From: Flaveria trinervia
Lineage: Eukaryota; Streptophyta; Magnoliopsida; Asterales; Asteraceae
Reading direction: 5' to 3'
NCBI GenBank assembly: GCA_025506515.1
Contig: CM046447.1
Location: forward strand, 84,765,748-84,829,747
DNA: 64,000 bases
Made by a program: the position numbers and the translations under genes
In this document: piece after piece, positions 20,771-31,957 of the stretch
Position numbering within the stretch: position 1 is the stretch's first letter
Layout: the number at the start of each line of letters is the position of its first letter
Notes under the pieces: model-generated
Database searches by the model: none
Told to the model about the DNA's origin: nothing
What the model saw: only the letters and a program-made list of their open reading frames with translations

Positions 20771-21827
20771 GACATAAATCCACAGAAGATGAATCACTTG
20801 ATACAAAATGATCTAGTGAATGGAGTGAATGTCAAGAACTTCCAGCTTTTGAATTTTTGCGTAGCATGTAAGAAAGGCAAACAGACCAAGAAGTCTCACA
20901 AGGCAAAGAAAGTTAATTCCATTGGTTTGCCTCTCAAGCTTCTACACATGGACCTATTTGGTCTCTTAGCACTAGAAGTATTGCTGGTGATTTGTACTGC
21001 TATGTAGTTATAGATGATTACTTAAGATTTTCTTAGGTGATGTTTCTGAAATCCAAATCAGAGACATTTGAATCATTCAAACAGCTTGTGAAAGTTTGGA
21101 ATCACTCTAAAAGCTGAAAGTTAGACAGATTCGATCAGACAATGGCACAGAGTTCAAGAACCAGTGGATGGAGGCGTTTTGTAAAGAAAAAGGGATAGTA
21201 CATCAATTTATGTCTGCCTACACCCCACAGATGAATGGAGTTGCTAAGCGAAAGAATCAGAGTTTCATAGAGACAGGAAGGACGATGCTCGCCGACTCGA
21301 AACTACCTATCCAATTTTAGAACGAGGCAGTGGCCAATACATGTTACACCCTCAATCGGGTCTTGGTGGTCAAACGTCATGATAAAACATGTTATAAGTT
21401 ACTCCAGCGACGTAAACCTAACCTGGAGTATCTCGAACCATTGGTGCACCATGTACGCTGTTGAGGAAAACTCAGTCCGGGAAGTTTAGTGAGAAGGCTA
21501 AAGAAGGGAAAGGGACCTCAACGGGTCAGGTAGAATTGTGGTGCAACATTGATGTTCCGAGATACACCACCCCCTGCGGGAAAGGGACCTTGATTATTCT
21601 TCGACTATGCTGGATTTTTTAAGTCCTTCACCATACCTATCTCCATTCCTGATGATGAGTTAACGAGCAGGATGATGTTCGATGTCCTAGACACACCGCC
21701 ACTAGACCCGACAACATCAACTCCACAAGGTGAATCTTCTAATCCTTTAGGGGGAGCACTTGATGTAAGTGATTCCTCGTCTGATGAAGAAGAAGTGGAG
21801 ACTAAATTGGTGGATCAGGTTCTACCA
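20771..21827 (+). pseudogene. pol (int): Element D integrase, catalytic Glu changed
   Basis: Begins inside the zinc-binding region (MNHLIQNDLVNGVN at 20789, then FCVACKKGKQ). First Asp motif LLHMDLFGL is near 20945 and the second, IRSDNGTEF, near 21130. The third motif reads NGVAKRKN, where the family has NGVAERKN: the codon at 21246-21248 is AAG, so the catalytic Glu is Lys. Stops and shifts (21005, 21100, 21320) also break it. The acidic linker DSSSDEEEVETKLVDQV runs up to the solo LTR at 21828. Confidence 0.87.
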
Positions 21828-23933
21828 TGTAAGGCCCTGTCCCCGGGACGCTTACAATAGGTAAATCATTGCACATAAAACATAAATTTTCGTTTATCTT
21901 ACATAAATATCGCATTAGAAACATTCAAAAATGACATCTCATTTCATCATAAAAACTTTTGCAAAATAATACATCGTTAATCAGTTACAAAATACAATGT
22001 TGCATTACATCAAAAAACACTAAATAAATGGATGCCATCCCAAAAGAGCTGAGTAGCCACCTCGTGCCATCCTCAGCAATCATTACCTGCCAACTAGAAA
22101 CATATCAAAGTGAGCATTGTTGAATGAGTTCTAGTTTTATAATAAAACATACTTTTCCTTTCGTTAAAACCATTATTTTCATCCATGTGATCATACAACA
22201 TACGTACCCATAGATAATATCATTATTATCTTCTTTAATCTTTCATGCTTTCATTCATTCATCGTTACTTCTTTCTTCTCCTACAACCATAAACTTTACC
22301 TAGGTATTTCCTGGTACTAGACCTAGGTCTATCGTAGACCAGCTATAACGGTGCATCGTACCTCTGATCACTGTACCTAGGGTAGAGTTTAGGTGTACCA
22401 CTTCTATGTGTAATACCCAGCTATTCCTGCTACTGAACCTAGGTCAATCATAGACCAGCTATAATAGTGCATCGCACCTCTGATCGCAATACCTAGGGTA
22501 TGCAACAATAGGGCAATACAAATGGTCAATCACAAAGAAAGACCCCGATATGCATCCTCCCGGGGTAGCGAACCCGCACACCGTTGGGCTAACACCTTTT
22601 AATGGCGTGTCCCGACATACTATGCTTGCAAGACTTTCTTTACTTTTATCTTTCGTTAATGCATGCCTTCTTACATCATGTTCCTCTTTTCTTTATCTTT
22701 CACTTTACGCTACATACTACTTTCATTTCGTTCCTTAACATTCAACGTAAAGCCACAAGAAAGATAAACATACATCATAATAAGGAACATAACATACACA
22801 GTCATCAACATCATACAGGGCAACATCATACATACATGACACGCATAATCATGCAACATCATCATCATCATGCCCAACATGCTCTCTAAGGCCTCCACAA
22901 TCATCTTACATGAACTTACAAGAACCTTTACATTAAAACATACATCTGCATTTTCCCCCGAAAGTCAGAAGTTAAACTACACTTTTCCTTGGGTGCAACA
23001 GCCTTATTTGGGCACTTGCACACCCTTCAGTCACATGACCCCCATGCGATTGAACATCATACGAATGAACCAATCCAGATGAACACTCATGCGAATGAGT
23101 ACCCAATCGTGCGAACGGACCTCTCTAGGATAGACTCAATGCAGATAAGTCCTATGCGAATGGATCTAATGCGGATGGAACTAATGCGGATGAGCATTTA
23201 TGCGACTTGGCTCTTAGTCGTACGACTCCCCGTGCGACTGGCCCTCTATCGTGCGATTGAACCCTCAATCGTGCGAGTGAACCTCAATCGTGTGAATCAA
23301 CCTCAATCGCGCGAATGAACCTCAATCGCCCCTCATTCGGTCGTATGGTCTTCATTCGGTTTCCTAGCCCTAGCTGGCGCACAATGCAGTTCATCCCGAA
23401 CCGAATCTGCCATTTTCGACCTCCAAGCTCATCTAAACCTATTCTAAGCCTAAATCAACCATCCTAAACCTTAGGAATTCATGCCACAACACCATTCAAG
23501 CACACACAAGCTCAAAAGCAAGACACGAACGAGTCATACACATACATACGCATACATAAACGGGTCAAACACATACACACTTAAAAACCCGATTTTTAGA
23601 TGTGTTCCTACCTCAAATCATTCAAAAACATTTAAAGGAGGGGTCCTAGAACTCATACAAACGACCACAACGAGAAGAACTTCGATTTGTCCCGCTTCTC
23701 AATGAATTTGCTCACTCTAATCAACCCGAACCAACTTTTCTCCCGTTTTCTCTTCTTCTTTCTCTCTATGATGAAAATGTGAGTGTGGGGAAAGGGTAAT
23801 GGCTACCCTCTCCCTACAAATATCCCCACATACCCAACTTTCTCTCGTTGGCGAGTTTGGTCCCTCGACTTTGGTCTTTATTTCTTTTTCTTCATTAGCC
23901 GGCTTCAAAATAAATAAATAACTAGGAGTTACA
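21828..23933 (-). mobile_element. Ty3-type solo LTR in element D, TSD TACCA
   Basis: 2,106 bp with plus-strand ends TGTAAGGCCC and AGGAGTTACA, flanked by TACCA at 21823-21827 and 23934-23938. In its sense (minus strand) it begins TGTAACTCC and ends CCTTACA. Its end region (GTTGGCAGGTAATGATTGC, GGATGGCA) matches the LTR ends at 6540-6803 and 15380-15680, so it belongs to the same Ty3 group. No internal genes are present. Degenerate CGTGCGAATGAACC-type repeats fill 23040-23340, and a CATCATCAT run is near 22855. Confidence 0.92.
23040..23345. repeat. CGTGCGA(A/C)TGAACC degenerate array in solo LTR
   Basis: Fifteen or more variants of ATGCGAATG, CGTGCGACTG and AATCGTGCGAGTGAACC at irregular 12-20-bp spacing. 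An accidental reading frame across it is low-complexity and not a gene. Confidence 0.75.
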
Positions 23934-23938
23934 TACCA

Positions 23939-25767
23939 ATGAAAGTACACAAGTATCAAATCTTGATGCCTCTGACATTTCGGAATCTCACACTCCAACA
24001 AGTACAGATACTGAACCTGAAATTCAAAACCTGAATGAGGAAGTAGTAGTTCCCACCACTCTTGGATCTCGGTTAAATGTTTATCATCCCTTGTACAATG
24101 TCATTGGGGATGTTAGATCGGGAGTACAAACCAGAAATCAGCTATACACAGCTGATTATGCATTGGTAATGGAAAATGCATACCTTCAATGGAGCATATC
24201 GCTGTTTTGTGTCTCAATCTAAGACAAAATATGTTAGTAAAGCGTAAAATGATGAGGCATGGGTGAGTGCAATGCAAGAAGAACTCCTACAGTTCAAGAA
24301 ATTAGGAGTGTGGACCCTTGTGGAAAAACCAAAAGGTGCTAGGGTGATTGGCACAAAATGGGTACTGAAATGCAAGAAAGGTGACCAAGGAGTAGTAATC
24401 AGGAATAAGGCCTGACTTGTAGTTCCAGGATTTTGACAAGTTGAAGGCATAGATTACAATGAAGTGTTTATACAAGTGGCAAGGATGGAAGCTATACGTA
24501 TATTTCTAGCTTATGCATCCTACATGAAATCAAAGTCTATCAACTAGATGTCAAGAGTGCGTTCCTTCATGGTGAAATCCGTGAGATAGTGTATGTCTGT
24601 CAGCCCGAAGGATTTGAGGAACCTTAACATCGGGACAGAGTTTACAAGCTAGATAAGGCTCTTTATGGGCTCGATCAAGCCCATAGAGCATGGTATGAGA
24701 AACTCTCAACTCTTCTGGTGAAACACAGTTTTTGCAAAGGAGTTATTGACTGTACACTATTTATTAAAGAAAAAGAGGGCGTCCTACTACTGGTACAGAT
24801 TATGTTGATGACATAATCTTCGGTTCCAAAAAGGAAGAGTTATGTAAAGAGTTTTAATTTGTAATGAAAGCAGAATTTGAGATGAGTGCCATGGGAGAGA
24901 TGAAGTTCTTTCTCGGTTATAGGTGGATCAGACACCAAAGGGAATATTTGTACATTAGACCAAATATGTAGGCGATATCCTTAGTCGGTTGGATATGGAG
25001 AATGCTTCTGCTGCTGGAACTCCACTTGCTACAAATCATGATGTGGCACCTGACGAAAATGGTGATCTTGTTGATGCCACTATGTACAGAGGAATGATAG
25101 GATCTCTATGTACCTCACAACCTCACGACCTGATATCATGTACGTGACGTGTCTGTGTTCCAGATATCAGGCTAAACCAAAAGTCAACCATCTCATAGGC
25201 ATCAAAAGGATTTTTCGTTATCTAAAGGGTACTCCAACACTCCGGTTGTGGTATCTTCATGATGATGACTTTGAGTTTACAGTGTATAGTGACTCGGATT
25301 ATGGCAGTTGCAAAATGAATTACAAGTCAACATCAGTAGGATGTTAGTTCTTTGGTAGACGGTTAGTCACCTCACGGTGTAAGAAGCAGACCTCCTTTGC
25401 TCTGTCAATATGTGAAGCTGAATACGTTGCTGCTGCCAGTTTCTATTCACATCATCTGGATTCAACAACAAATACACGACTACGATTTGCGATTTTCTAA
25501 CTCTCCTATTTTTGTTGATAATTCTGTAGCTATAGCCATAACAAAAAATCCCGTCCAACACCCTAAAACTAAATACATCTGTATTAAGTATCACTTTTAC
25601 GTGACTGTTTTGAAAAGCACTTAATCGATTTGGTTAAAATAAATACGCATTTTTAACGTGCCGACCTCTACACTAAAGCTTTTGATAAACCTAGGTTTTT
25701 ATATCTATTAGAGTTCAATGGCGTGAAAAAGAAATGTGAAGTGATTCCAGAAGACGAAAGTTCGTAG
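23939..25767 (+). pseudogene. pol: Element D linker, RT and RNase H, broken
   Basis: Continues the linker after the solo LTR (EVVVPTTLGSRLNVYHP near 24050). It enters RT at about 24255, with TKWVLKCKKG, the IDYNEV region with stops before it, QLDVKSAF near 24545, KALYGLDQAHRAWYE near 24660, and catalytic YVDDIIFGSKKEE near 24800. The connection MYLTTSRPDIMYVTCLCSRYQ starts at 25108. RNase H has YSDSDYGSCKMNYKSTS near 25290, CEAEYVAAASF near 25410, and VDNSVAIAITKNPVQHPKTK near 25520. The frame ends KKCEVIPEDESS with TAG at 25765-25767. Stops at about 24414 and 24857 plus shifts inactivate it. Confidence 0.88.
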
Positions 25768-26893
25768 TCCGACTTGTGAAGTTAATTTTTTTTATTTTAT
25801 TTTACTTATTATTCTGTCTATTAAAAATCCAAAAACACAAAAAAAAATATTTTTGGTTTTAGGATTTTGGGGGGAAAATAGGTTAAATTAGTATTAAATT
25901 CGTCAGTATTTAATTACTTAAAAAAACAAGGGAAAATGACAGCTTAGCTAAAAGAATGAAATCAAATCTATGATTTTGATTCAACGTTTGTGGAAAATGC
26001 TAGTATACAGGGAACAACTTGTTTGGGAGTTTAAAAAATTTTAAATGATTAAGATGTAAAATTCGAAGTATAAGTCTGAGAAGTGTAATTAAAATAAAAG
26101 GAAAATGATAGTAAAACTAGTATGCTACTAAGGTAGCATAGAGAAAGTAGACCTAGAGGCTGCTAGTTCATTATATGATGTGTCAGTAGATTCAACACAA
26201 TAGATGAGTAGACCTCATTGGTGGTTTAAAATCAAACTAAGTTGATCAAATTGCTGTGGGTTCCCATCTTATCCCTGGTTAACACAATTAACGCAGTTCC
26301 AATAAGGGTGAAGAGCAAAATAAACGCCACAAATCTGTGCGGACGACCATAAAAATGAGCAAAGCACATAGAAAAATGCTAAAAGCAATCAAGCTGATAA
26401 CTTATATTGTTGGTGAGTTATGTGCAAAAAGAAAAATAGATGCTCTAACAAGAAAGATAGGTTGTGTGCCTCTCTGCTGTGCGGTGGCACTGGTCTGAGG
26501 ATAAACATAACCTAAATATTCAAGAATTCATTATTGTTTACGCCTCTCTGTTGTACGATGGCACTGACCTGAGGCTTGGCATCTATTTGAAAGATCTTAG
26601 AATAGTTTCTTCTTGTCAAATACCTGTAGACCGCTCAAAAATATCCTGAGGAATGTTGATTATAATATTAGTGTGGGATCCACAAATGCTCGTTGAAATA
26701 ATTAAACCTTAACTCATCACCAATGTGTGCCAAAAACCTGTGTATGGATTTAAGTGGACAAGTATACTGACAATCATCGTGAGCTGCAGTTCTTGAAAGT
26801 CAAAATCATTATGTGCATCTTATAGCTCTAATATGATTTTCTAAAATTGTTATTGACTCTTAGTCAAAACAAGAATCTAGCATCAAAATAGTC
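25768..26893 (+). other. Element D post-pol region, non-coding
   Basis: No long ORF. A/T runs (25785-25860) are followed by low-coding sequence. GCCTCTCTG..GG(C)ACTG.CCTGAGG occurs twice, at 26468-26500 and 26542-26574 (74-bp period). This is where Sireviruses carry untranslated sequence or an extra ORF before the 3' LTR. It ends at TAGTC, the TSD of element A. Confidence 0.6.
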
Positions 26894-27696
26894 TGTTAGG
26901 ATCAGTGATCTATGTTTGATTGATTAGAGAGTATTGCAGCGGAAATCAAATAAAGAATTAGACAATTCACAAGAACACAGTTGATATTCAAAGTAAGAAC
27001 AAACGATTATAGAAAGAATTCTGCAAATCAAAGATTTCATTCAATACGCGCTTTCGTGGTGGCAAAATGTCACACTTACAATCACGTCAATCATCCCTTA
27101 TATAAGAATGTTGTGGTGGAACATTCCTTATATAGGAGATGTGACATCTGCTAATGTCATTTGATAGTGACATCTAACAGAATTATTCAGACTACTGAAA
27201 GTTAACACAACTACTCAAGATGTCAAAACAGCTGACATCTTCTTACAAAAATACTAAGTGTTAACTGTTACTACAACTACTGAAAAGAAACTACTGAAAC
27301 TACAACGACTGAAGAACATGCTCTTCAGTCGTTTTACAAATACTGAAACAAAAAAAGAAACTACTGAAAGGAAACCATCACAACAACTGAAGAATGCTTC
27401 TTCAGCTGTTGTAACAAACTCTGAAGGCTTCAGTACTTGTACTTGAACTTCAGCTGTTGTCATCAGCTGATGTCTTCAGTCTTTGTACTTCAACTGTTGA
27501 TCTTCAGTATTTTGTTCTTCAGCTGTTGATCTTCAGTCTTTAGTCTTCAGCTGTTGAAGTCTTCAGTACTTTAGTCTTCAGTTGTTGAAGTCTTCAAACT
27601 TTGTGAAACAGCTGATCAAGTCTTCAGCAGTTGTTGTGATGTCTGTGAGACTTAGAGGTTTTTCTAATCAGGCTCATTGGTTCTTTTCGTCCAACA
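26894..27696 (-). repeat. 3' LTR of element A
   Basis: 803 bp, ends TGTTAGG and CCAACA. It is the 3' LTR because the internal polypurine tract lies at its high-coordinate side. TATA-like TTATATAA at about 27098-27106 and TTATATA at about 27128 (minus strand TATATAA). U3 from 27185 to 27650 is full of CTTCAG(C/T)TGTTG repeats. Confidence 0.93.
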
Positions 27697-27708
27697 AACT
27701 CCCCCTGA
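27697..27708 (-). promoter_or_regulatory. Polypurine tract of element A
   Basis: The minus strand reads TCAGGGGGAGTT directly against the 3' LTR start TGTTGGAC. An identical tract occurs in B and C. Confidence 0.88.
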
Positions 27709-27915
27709 ACCAATGCAGCCAAAACCTCTAAATTTATTGAAGATGTCCCACTTATTATGGCAGAAAGATTTGGTCTTTTTGTCTTCTAGATCAGCTCAGA
27801 AGTGACCCATGTAAGCACGGGCCTGGGAAGAAGTCTCAGTGATCTGTTTGGCAAAGGATGAATGGGAACTCTGTCTTGGGGAACTGGACACAGAGCTGTT
27901 ACCCATCCATGAGAT

Positions 27916-30823
27916 CTACTTCCCAACAATAAGTCTGTATGACTCTCTTGTATAGGCCTCAAGGAAGGTTATCTGTTCCTCCATGGTAAGCTCTTCAGCT
28001 CCTCCTTCAAAAAGTGATTCTGGCCCATAATATTCAGATAGGTATTTGACCTGTTTCCCATTTCTGAGTTCCACAGTTGTTATTACTCTATAAGCAAATT
28101 CATCTGGGTGATTACCCTCTAAGAACAACTGGAACTCATTCTTTCTGACTTCCTCAAGCCTGTTATATACTAACCCCTTTTTCACCATTTTATTTTCCAG
28201 CATCTTTTGTGAGGTCAGGTTAGCTTTATAGGCATTCTTGAAGTCATCTAGGATTTCCCAGGGTGATACTACAAAGACCAGTGAGATCACTTCATCTACA
28301 ATCTTCTTCACTTGGCCAATGTATCTCTGTGGAATGTTTTTCTTGTGAATCCTATGAGACACCCTGGGATCAGGCCAAATCCTCACTCTCTCCTTCTAAT
28401 ATTGAAATGTATGTTTAAGAGTGTATAACCTGAGAGCGTGCTTCTTCATGTTGATGATTGAAGATGTGGCAGCATATGCTTTGTCAACTCTCCTCAACAA
28501 TTCCTCATCATGTTGTTTATGAAGCTCTTCTTCTTCTAGCTTCACTTTCACAATTTGTCTTTGAGTTTCAGGAGTAATTATTAGGAGGTGACTTATGGCC
28601 TTAGGCAATTGAATAATAGCTGAGATTGGTAGCCTATCTTCATCTTCATCATTCTCTTTTTTTTCTTCTTCTAGCCTCAGTACCCTTCTCTTCCTCTTCT
28701 GGGGTACATCATCGGCTGTTGGTTTTGAGGGTAGGGGAGTTGGTTTGGTGGGTTGTGGTTGTGGTGATTTTGGTGTGGGAATGTTGACAGGCTGTTCTAA
28801 CATTCTGGATGTGAGGTCGGCTTTAGATTGCTTGACTAGTTCAGTCCTGCTCCTAGCACCAGCTTCATTTAAGGCTTCAATAACCAATCCTTTGGTGTAT
28901 ACTTCAGACGAATAGATCTTGGTGGTTATTGCCAAGATGCTATCCCTGGACCATGCCTTGATCTCAATCAATGATCTACCAAGATATTTCGTTATGAACC
29001 TGATCATGATTTCTAGCCTTTCCCTTTCCAACACATCATAACTTCCCCATCTAGCTTGTATTTCTTCAATCTCTAGTCTTCTGATTTCTGAGTCAAGTTT
29101 TTCAGTGTCGTGACCTTGCCTAAACAACTGATCAATGATGTTATCCATTGATCGGTTGTGTTCGGCATCAGCCTTCTTCACCATTGTCTCCAAGTTAGTC
29201 TCCTTTTCATTCTTCCTTTTCTTGTATGTGACATGAAAGTCTTTAGTACTTTCAGTCACTTTCTCTATGTCACCATCCTTCACCTTCTCCTTCTCAGTTT
29301 CTTTCCTATCTGCAATCCTCTTTCTTTTTGCTTTCACTGACTGAATCTCCCCTTTTTGGTTGCATTGGTTGCAAGGGGTTGATTGTCAGAAAGCCTTTTG
29401 CTCACAGCATCCTCTATCATGGGTTGTGTAACTGACGGAAGCCTCTCATCAAGGGTTTTAAGCACCATATTATTGATAGTTGATGTGATGAGAGGTAAGG
29501 AATGTTGAAAGATAGCAGCTATTTGCTCAGGGGGGTTCTGTCCCTGAGAAATAGTACCAGAAGCAAAGGCAGGTGGCTGTGTGTTTTGGAGTGGCTCTGT
29601 GTATGGGAGACCTTGAGAGGAAGGTGCCATCTGTGGGTTTGGAGGGGTAGATGGTCTTTGATCCTGAGAAATGTTGGCAAGCAGCTCTTTGACTCTGCTC
29701 ACCTCATCCTCGAGGATGGTGTTTTGGGCTAAAACATCATAAAAGAAGCCCAGGTCATCATCTGTGTTTACTGAATCACCTGACCTCCTGATAGAATCAG
29801 GATGAACATGCTCTGAGTGTAGATCAGTAGTAGCATGTGCCCCTTGGTCATGGTATTGGGGACTTCCTGTCTCAAGACCATGTCCTTCATTGGCAGTTGC
29901 CTCTGGTGAGGTCTTATGGACAGTACCAAATTCATCCTTGCTGAAGCAGGAGAAGTGGCAGCCTCACCAGAAATTCGAATCTCCGTTTACACTAGGAGAT
30001 TGAATATGGTAACCCATGTGCTGTGGGTGTCAGAAGCACGTTGGTCCTCCCCCTCAATGGTGGGGCTATCCCAGTTTGATTGGTATCTGGGGAGGGGGTG
30101 AGGAGTGCAACTGAGTAAGCACTTTAGCAATTATGATGGTACGACTGTGGGGGCGGTTGCAGTGGGAGAGGGTGTGAAGGCAGTATGCACCCGTGGAGAG
30201 TGGTGCGTTTCAATGGCAACCTCCTCAAGTGAGGAAGGTTCCAGATGTATAGGTGACCTAGAGGTGGTTGCTACAGGCTCCTGTTGAGATGAAACCTGAG
30301 CGGTTGAGGGTGAGTGAGTACGTGATCTACTGGGGGGTTATGACCGTAGATATAACCTGTGTTTGTGTTGCAGGGGCATCCTTAGGGGACTCATTTCCCC
30401 GAGTAGCCTTTTTGGCTTCTTGTGTTTGGGTTTGGTAGGGACAATGGATTTAGAGGTGGTGGCTGTGGGTTCCAGCTGCGTGGGTTTTCGCAGTTTGGCA
30501 GCCAGTTTGAGTGACTGGTCTGAGTTGTGCCTGGAGTATACTTCATGCAATACAGCCGTGGCGGGACTCCAAGTCCAACAAGTCCCTCAGCTTTCAGCTC
30601 ATTTACTATAATGGCCATTAGGAACCGAGGATATAATATCCATCGGTTAGCTATAGGCTTGGAGGCCATATCCTTGAGTTCAAAAATAATATTTTAGAAA
30701 AATTTAAGCTTTGTTGGTCAAGGATAGAGAATAATACCTGCTGCCACCTCGTCGACATTTGATCCCAAGAAGAAGTCTTAGGAGCTAAGCATACATTCAC
30801 CATATGAAAAATTAGTCGTTCCG
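27916..30823 (-). pseudogene. Element A post-pol ORF, C-terminal portion
   Basis: Downstream part of the extra Sirevirus ORF; the N-terminal part is at 43269-43648, separated by element B. From 30669 it reads ANRWILYPRFLMAII (conserved domain end), then a Pro/Ser/Gln-rich region, a coiled-coil start SRVKELLANISQ near 29700, and a Lys/Glu-rich region (28396-29337, 313 codons). The C-terminus (27916-28386) ends AYTRESYRLIVGK. A TAG at 28396-28398 replaces a Gln codon present in element C, so the last two pieces differ from one ORF by one base. A one-base shift lies near 29335. The function is unknown; such ORFs are often called envelope-like, but I see no signal peptide or membrane segment. Confidence 0.82.
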
Positions 30824-31740
30824 TGTTAGGATCAGTGATCTATGTTTGATTGATTAGAGAGTATAGCAGCGGAATTCTAACAATGAATTAGCCAATTCAC
30901 AAGAACGAAATGATATTCAATGAAGAACAAAGACGGTTATAGAGAGAGAATTCTGCAGATATATTTCATTCAAAATTCGCTTTCGTGGTAACGGAATGTC
31001 ACACTTACAATTAGGTCGACACTTCTTATATAAGAGATGTGACGTCTGCTGATGTCACTTGATAGTGACATCTAACAGAATTATTCCAACTGAAACACAA
31101 CTACTGAGATGTCAAAACAGTTGACATCTCCTTACAAAAATACTAAGTGTTATCAGTTATTATAACTACTAAAAAAATAAAACTACTGAAACTACAACGA
31201 CTGAAGAACAAGCTCTTCAGTCATTTTACAAAACTACTGAAAGTAAAAACATAAAACTACTGATATCATAACTACTGAAGAAGTACTCTTCAGCTGTTGT
31301 GACAAACTACTGAAACTTCAGTACTTGGTCTTCAGACTTGAACTTCAGATGTTTCATCAGCTGATGACTTCAGTAGATATCATCAGCTGATGTCTTCAGT
31401 CTTTGTCTTCAGATTTTGTACACCAGTTGTTGATCTTCAGCACTTGTAAACTCTTCAGCTGTTGTACTTCAGTACTTTGGACATCAGCTTCAGCACTTGT
31501 GTTCTTCACCTGTTCAGCTTCAGCACTTGTGTTCTTCAGCTGTTCAGCTTCAGCACTTGTGTTCTTCAGCTGTTGAACTTCAGCACTTTAGTCTTCAGCT
31601 GTTGAAGTCTTCAGCACTTGATCTTTAGCTGTTGAGTTTTCAGCACTTGTCGAACTGCTGATGAAGCCTTCAGCAGTTGTGATATCATGTGGGACTTAGA
31701 GGTTTTCTGATCTTGGCTCATTGGTTCTTTTGGTCCAACA
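30824..31740 (-). repeat. 3' LTR of element B
   Basis: 917 bp, TGTTAGG...CCAACA. Contains a 30-bp tandem repeat (31501-31590, three units GTTCTTCAGCTGTTCAGCTT...), two CATCAGCTGATG palindromes (31355-31366, 31381-31392), and TATA-like CTTATATAAG near 31024 on the minus strand. Confidence 0.95.
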
Positions 31741-31752
31741 AACTCCCCCTGA
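31741..31752 (-). promoter_or_regulatory. Polypurine tract of element B
   Basis: The minus strand reads TCAGGGGGAGTT immediately before the 3' LTR. Confidence 0.88.
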
Positions 31753-31957
31753 ACCAATGCAGCCAAAACCTCTAATTTATTTATTTTCCCACTTATTGTT
31801 GGCAAAAAGGTTGGTCTTTTTCCTTCTTGATCAGTAGAGAAGATGACCGATATAAGCTCTGGCCTGGGAAGAAATCTCAGATATTTGTTTGGCAAGATAT
31901 GACTGGGAACTCTGTTTTGGGGAACTGGACACAGAGTTGTTATCCCATTCATGAGAT

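Larger units (their letters stand above)
20771..26893 (+). mobile_element. Sirevirus-type copia remnant 'D', plus strand
   Basis: 5'-truncated copia element starting in the integrase zinc region and running through integrase, linker, RT, RNase H and a non-coding post-pol region. It is interrupted by a solo LTR (21828-23933) and by the A/B/C nest (26894-63724, TSD TAGTC), and resumes at 63730. It is related to element E (shared linker and RT sequence) and distinct from A, B and C. No LTR of its own is visible. Confidence 0.85.

Noticed and set aside
22989..23318. 109-codon frame with repeated RMDLMRME-like units
   Set aside because: Translation of the degenerate CGTGCGAATGA repeats inside a solo LTR; no independent gene evidence.
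31000..31700. Regular CTTCAG repeats resembling a CRISPR array
   Set aside because: Units degenerate, no unique equal-length spacers, inside a retrotransposon LTR of a plant.
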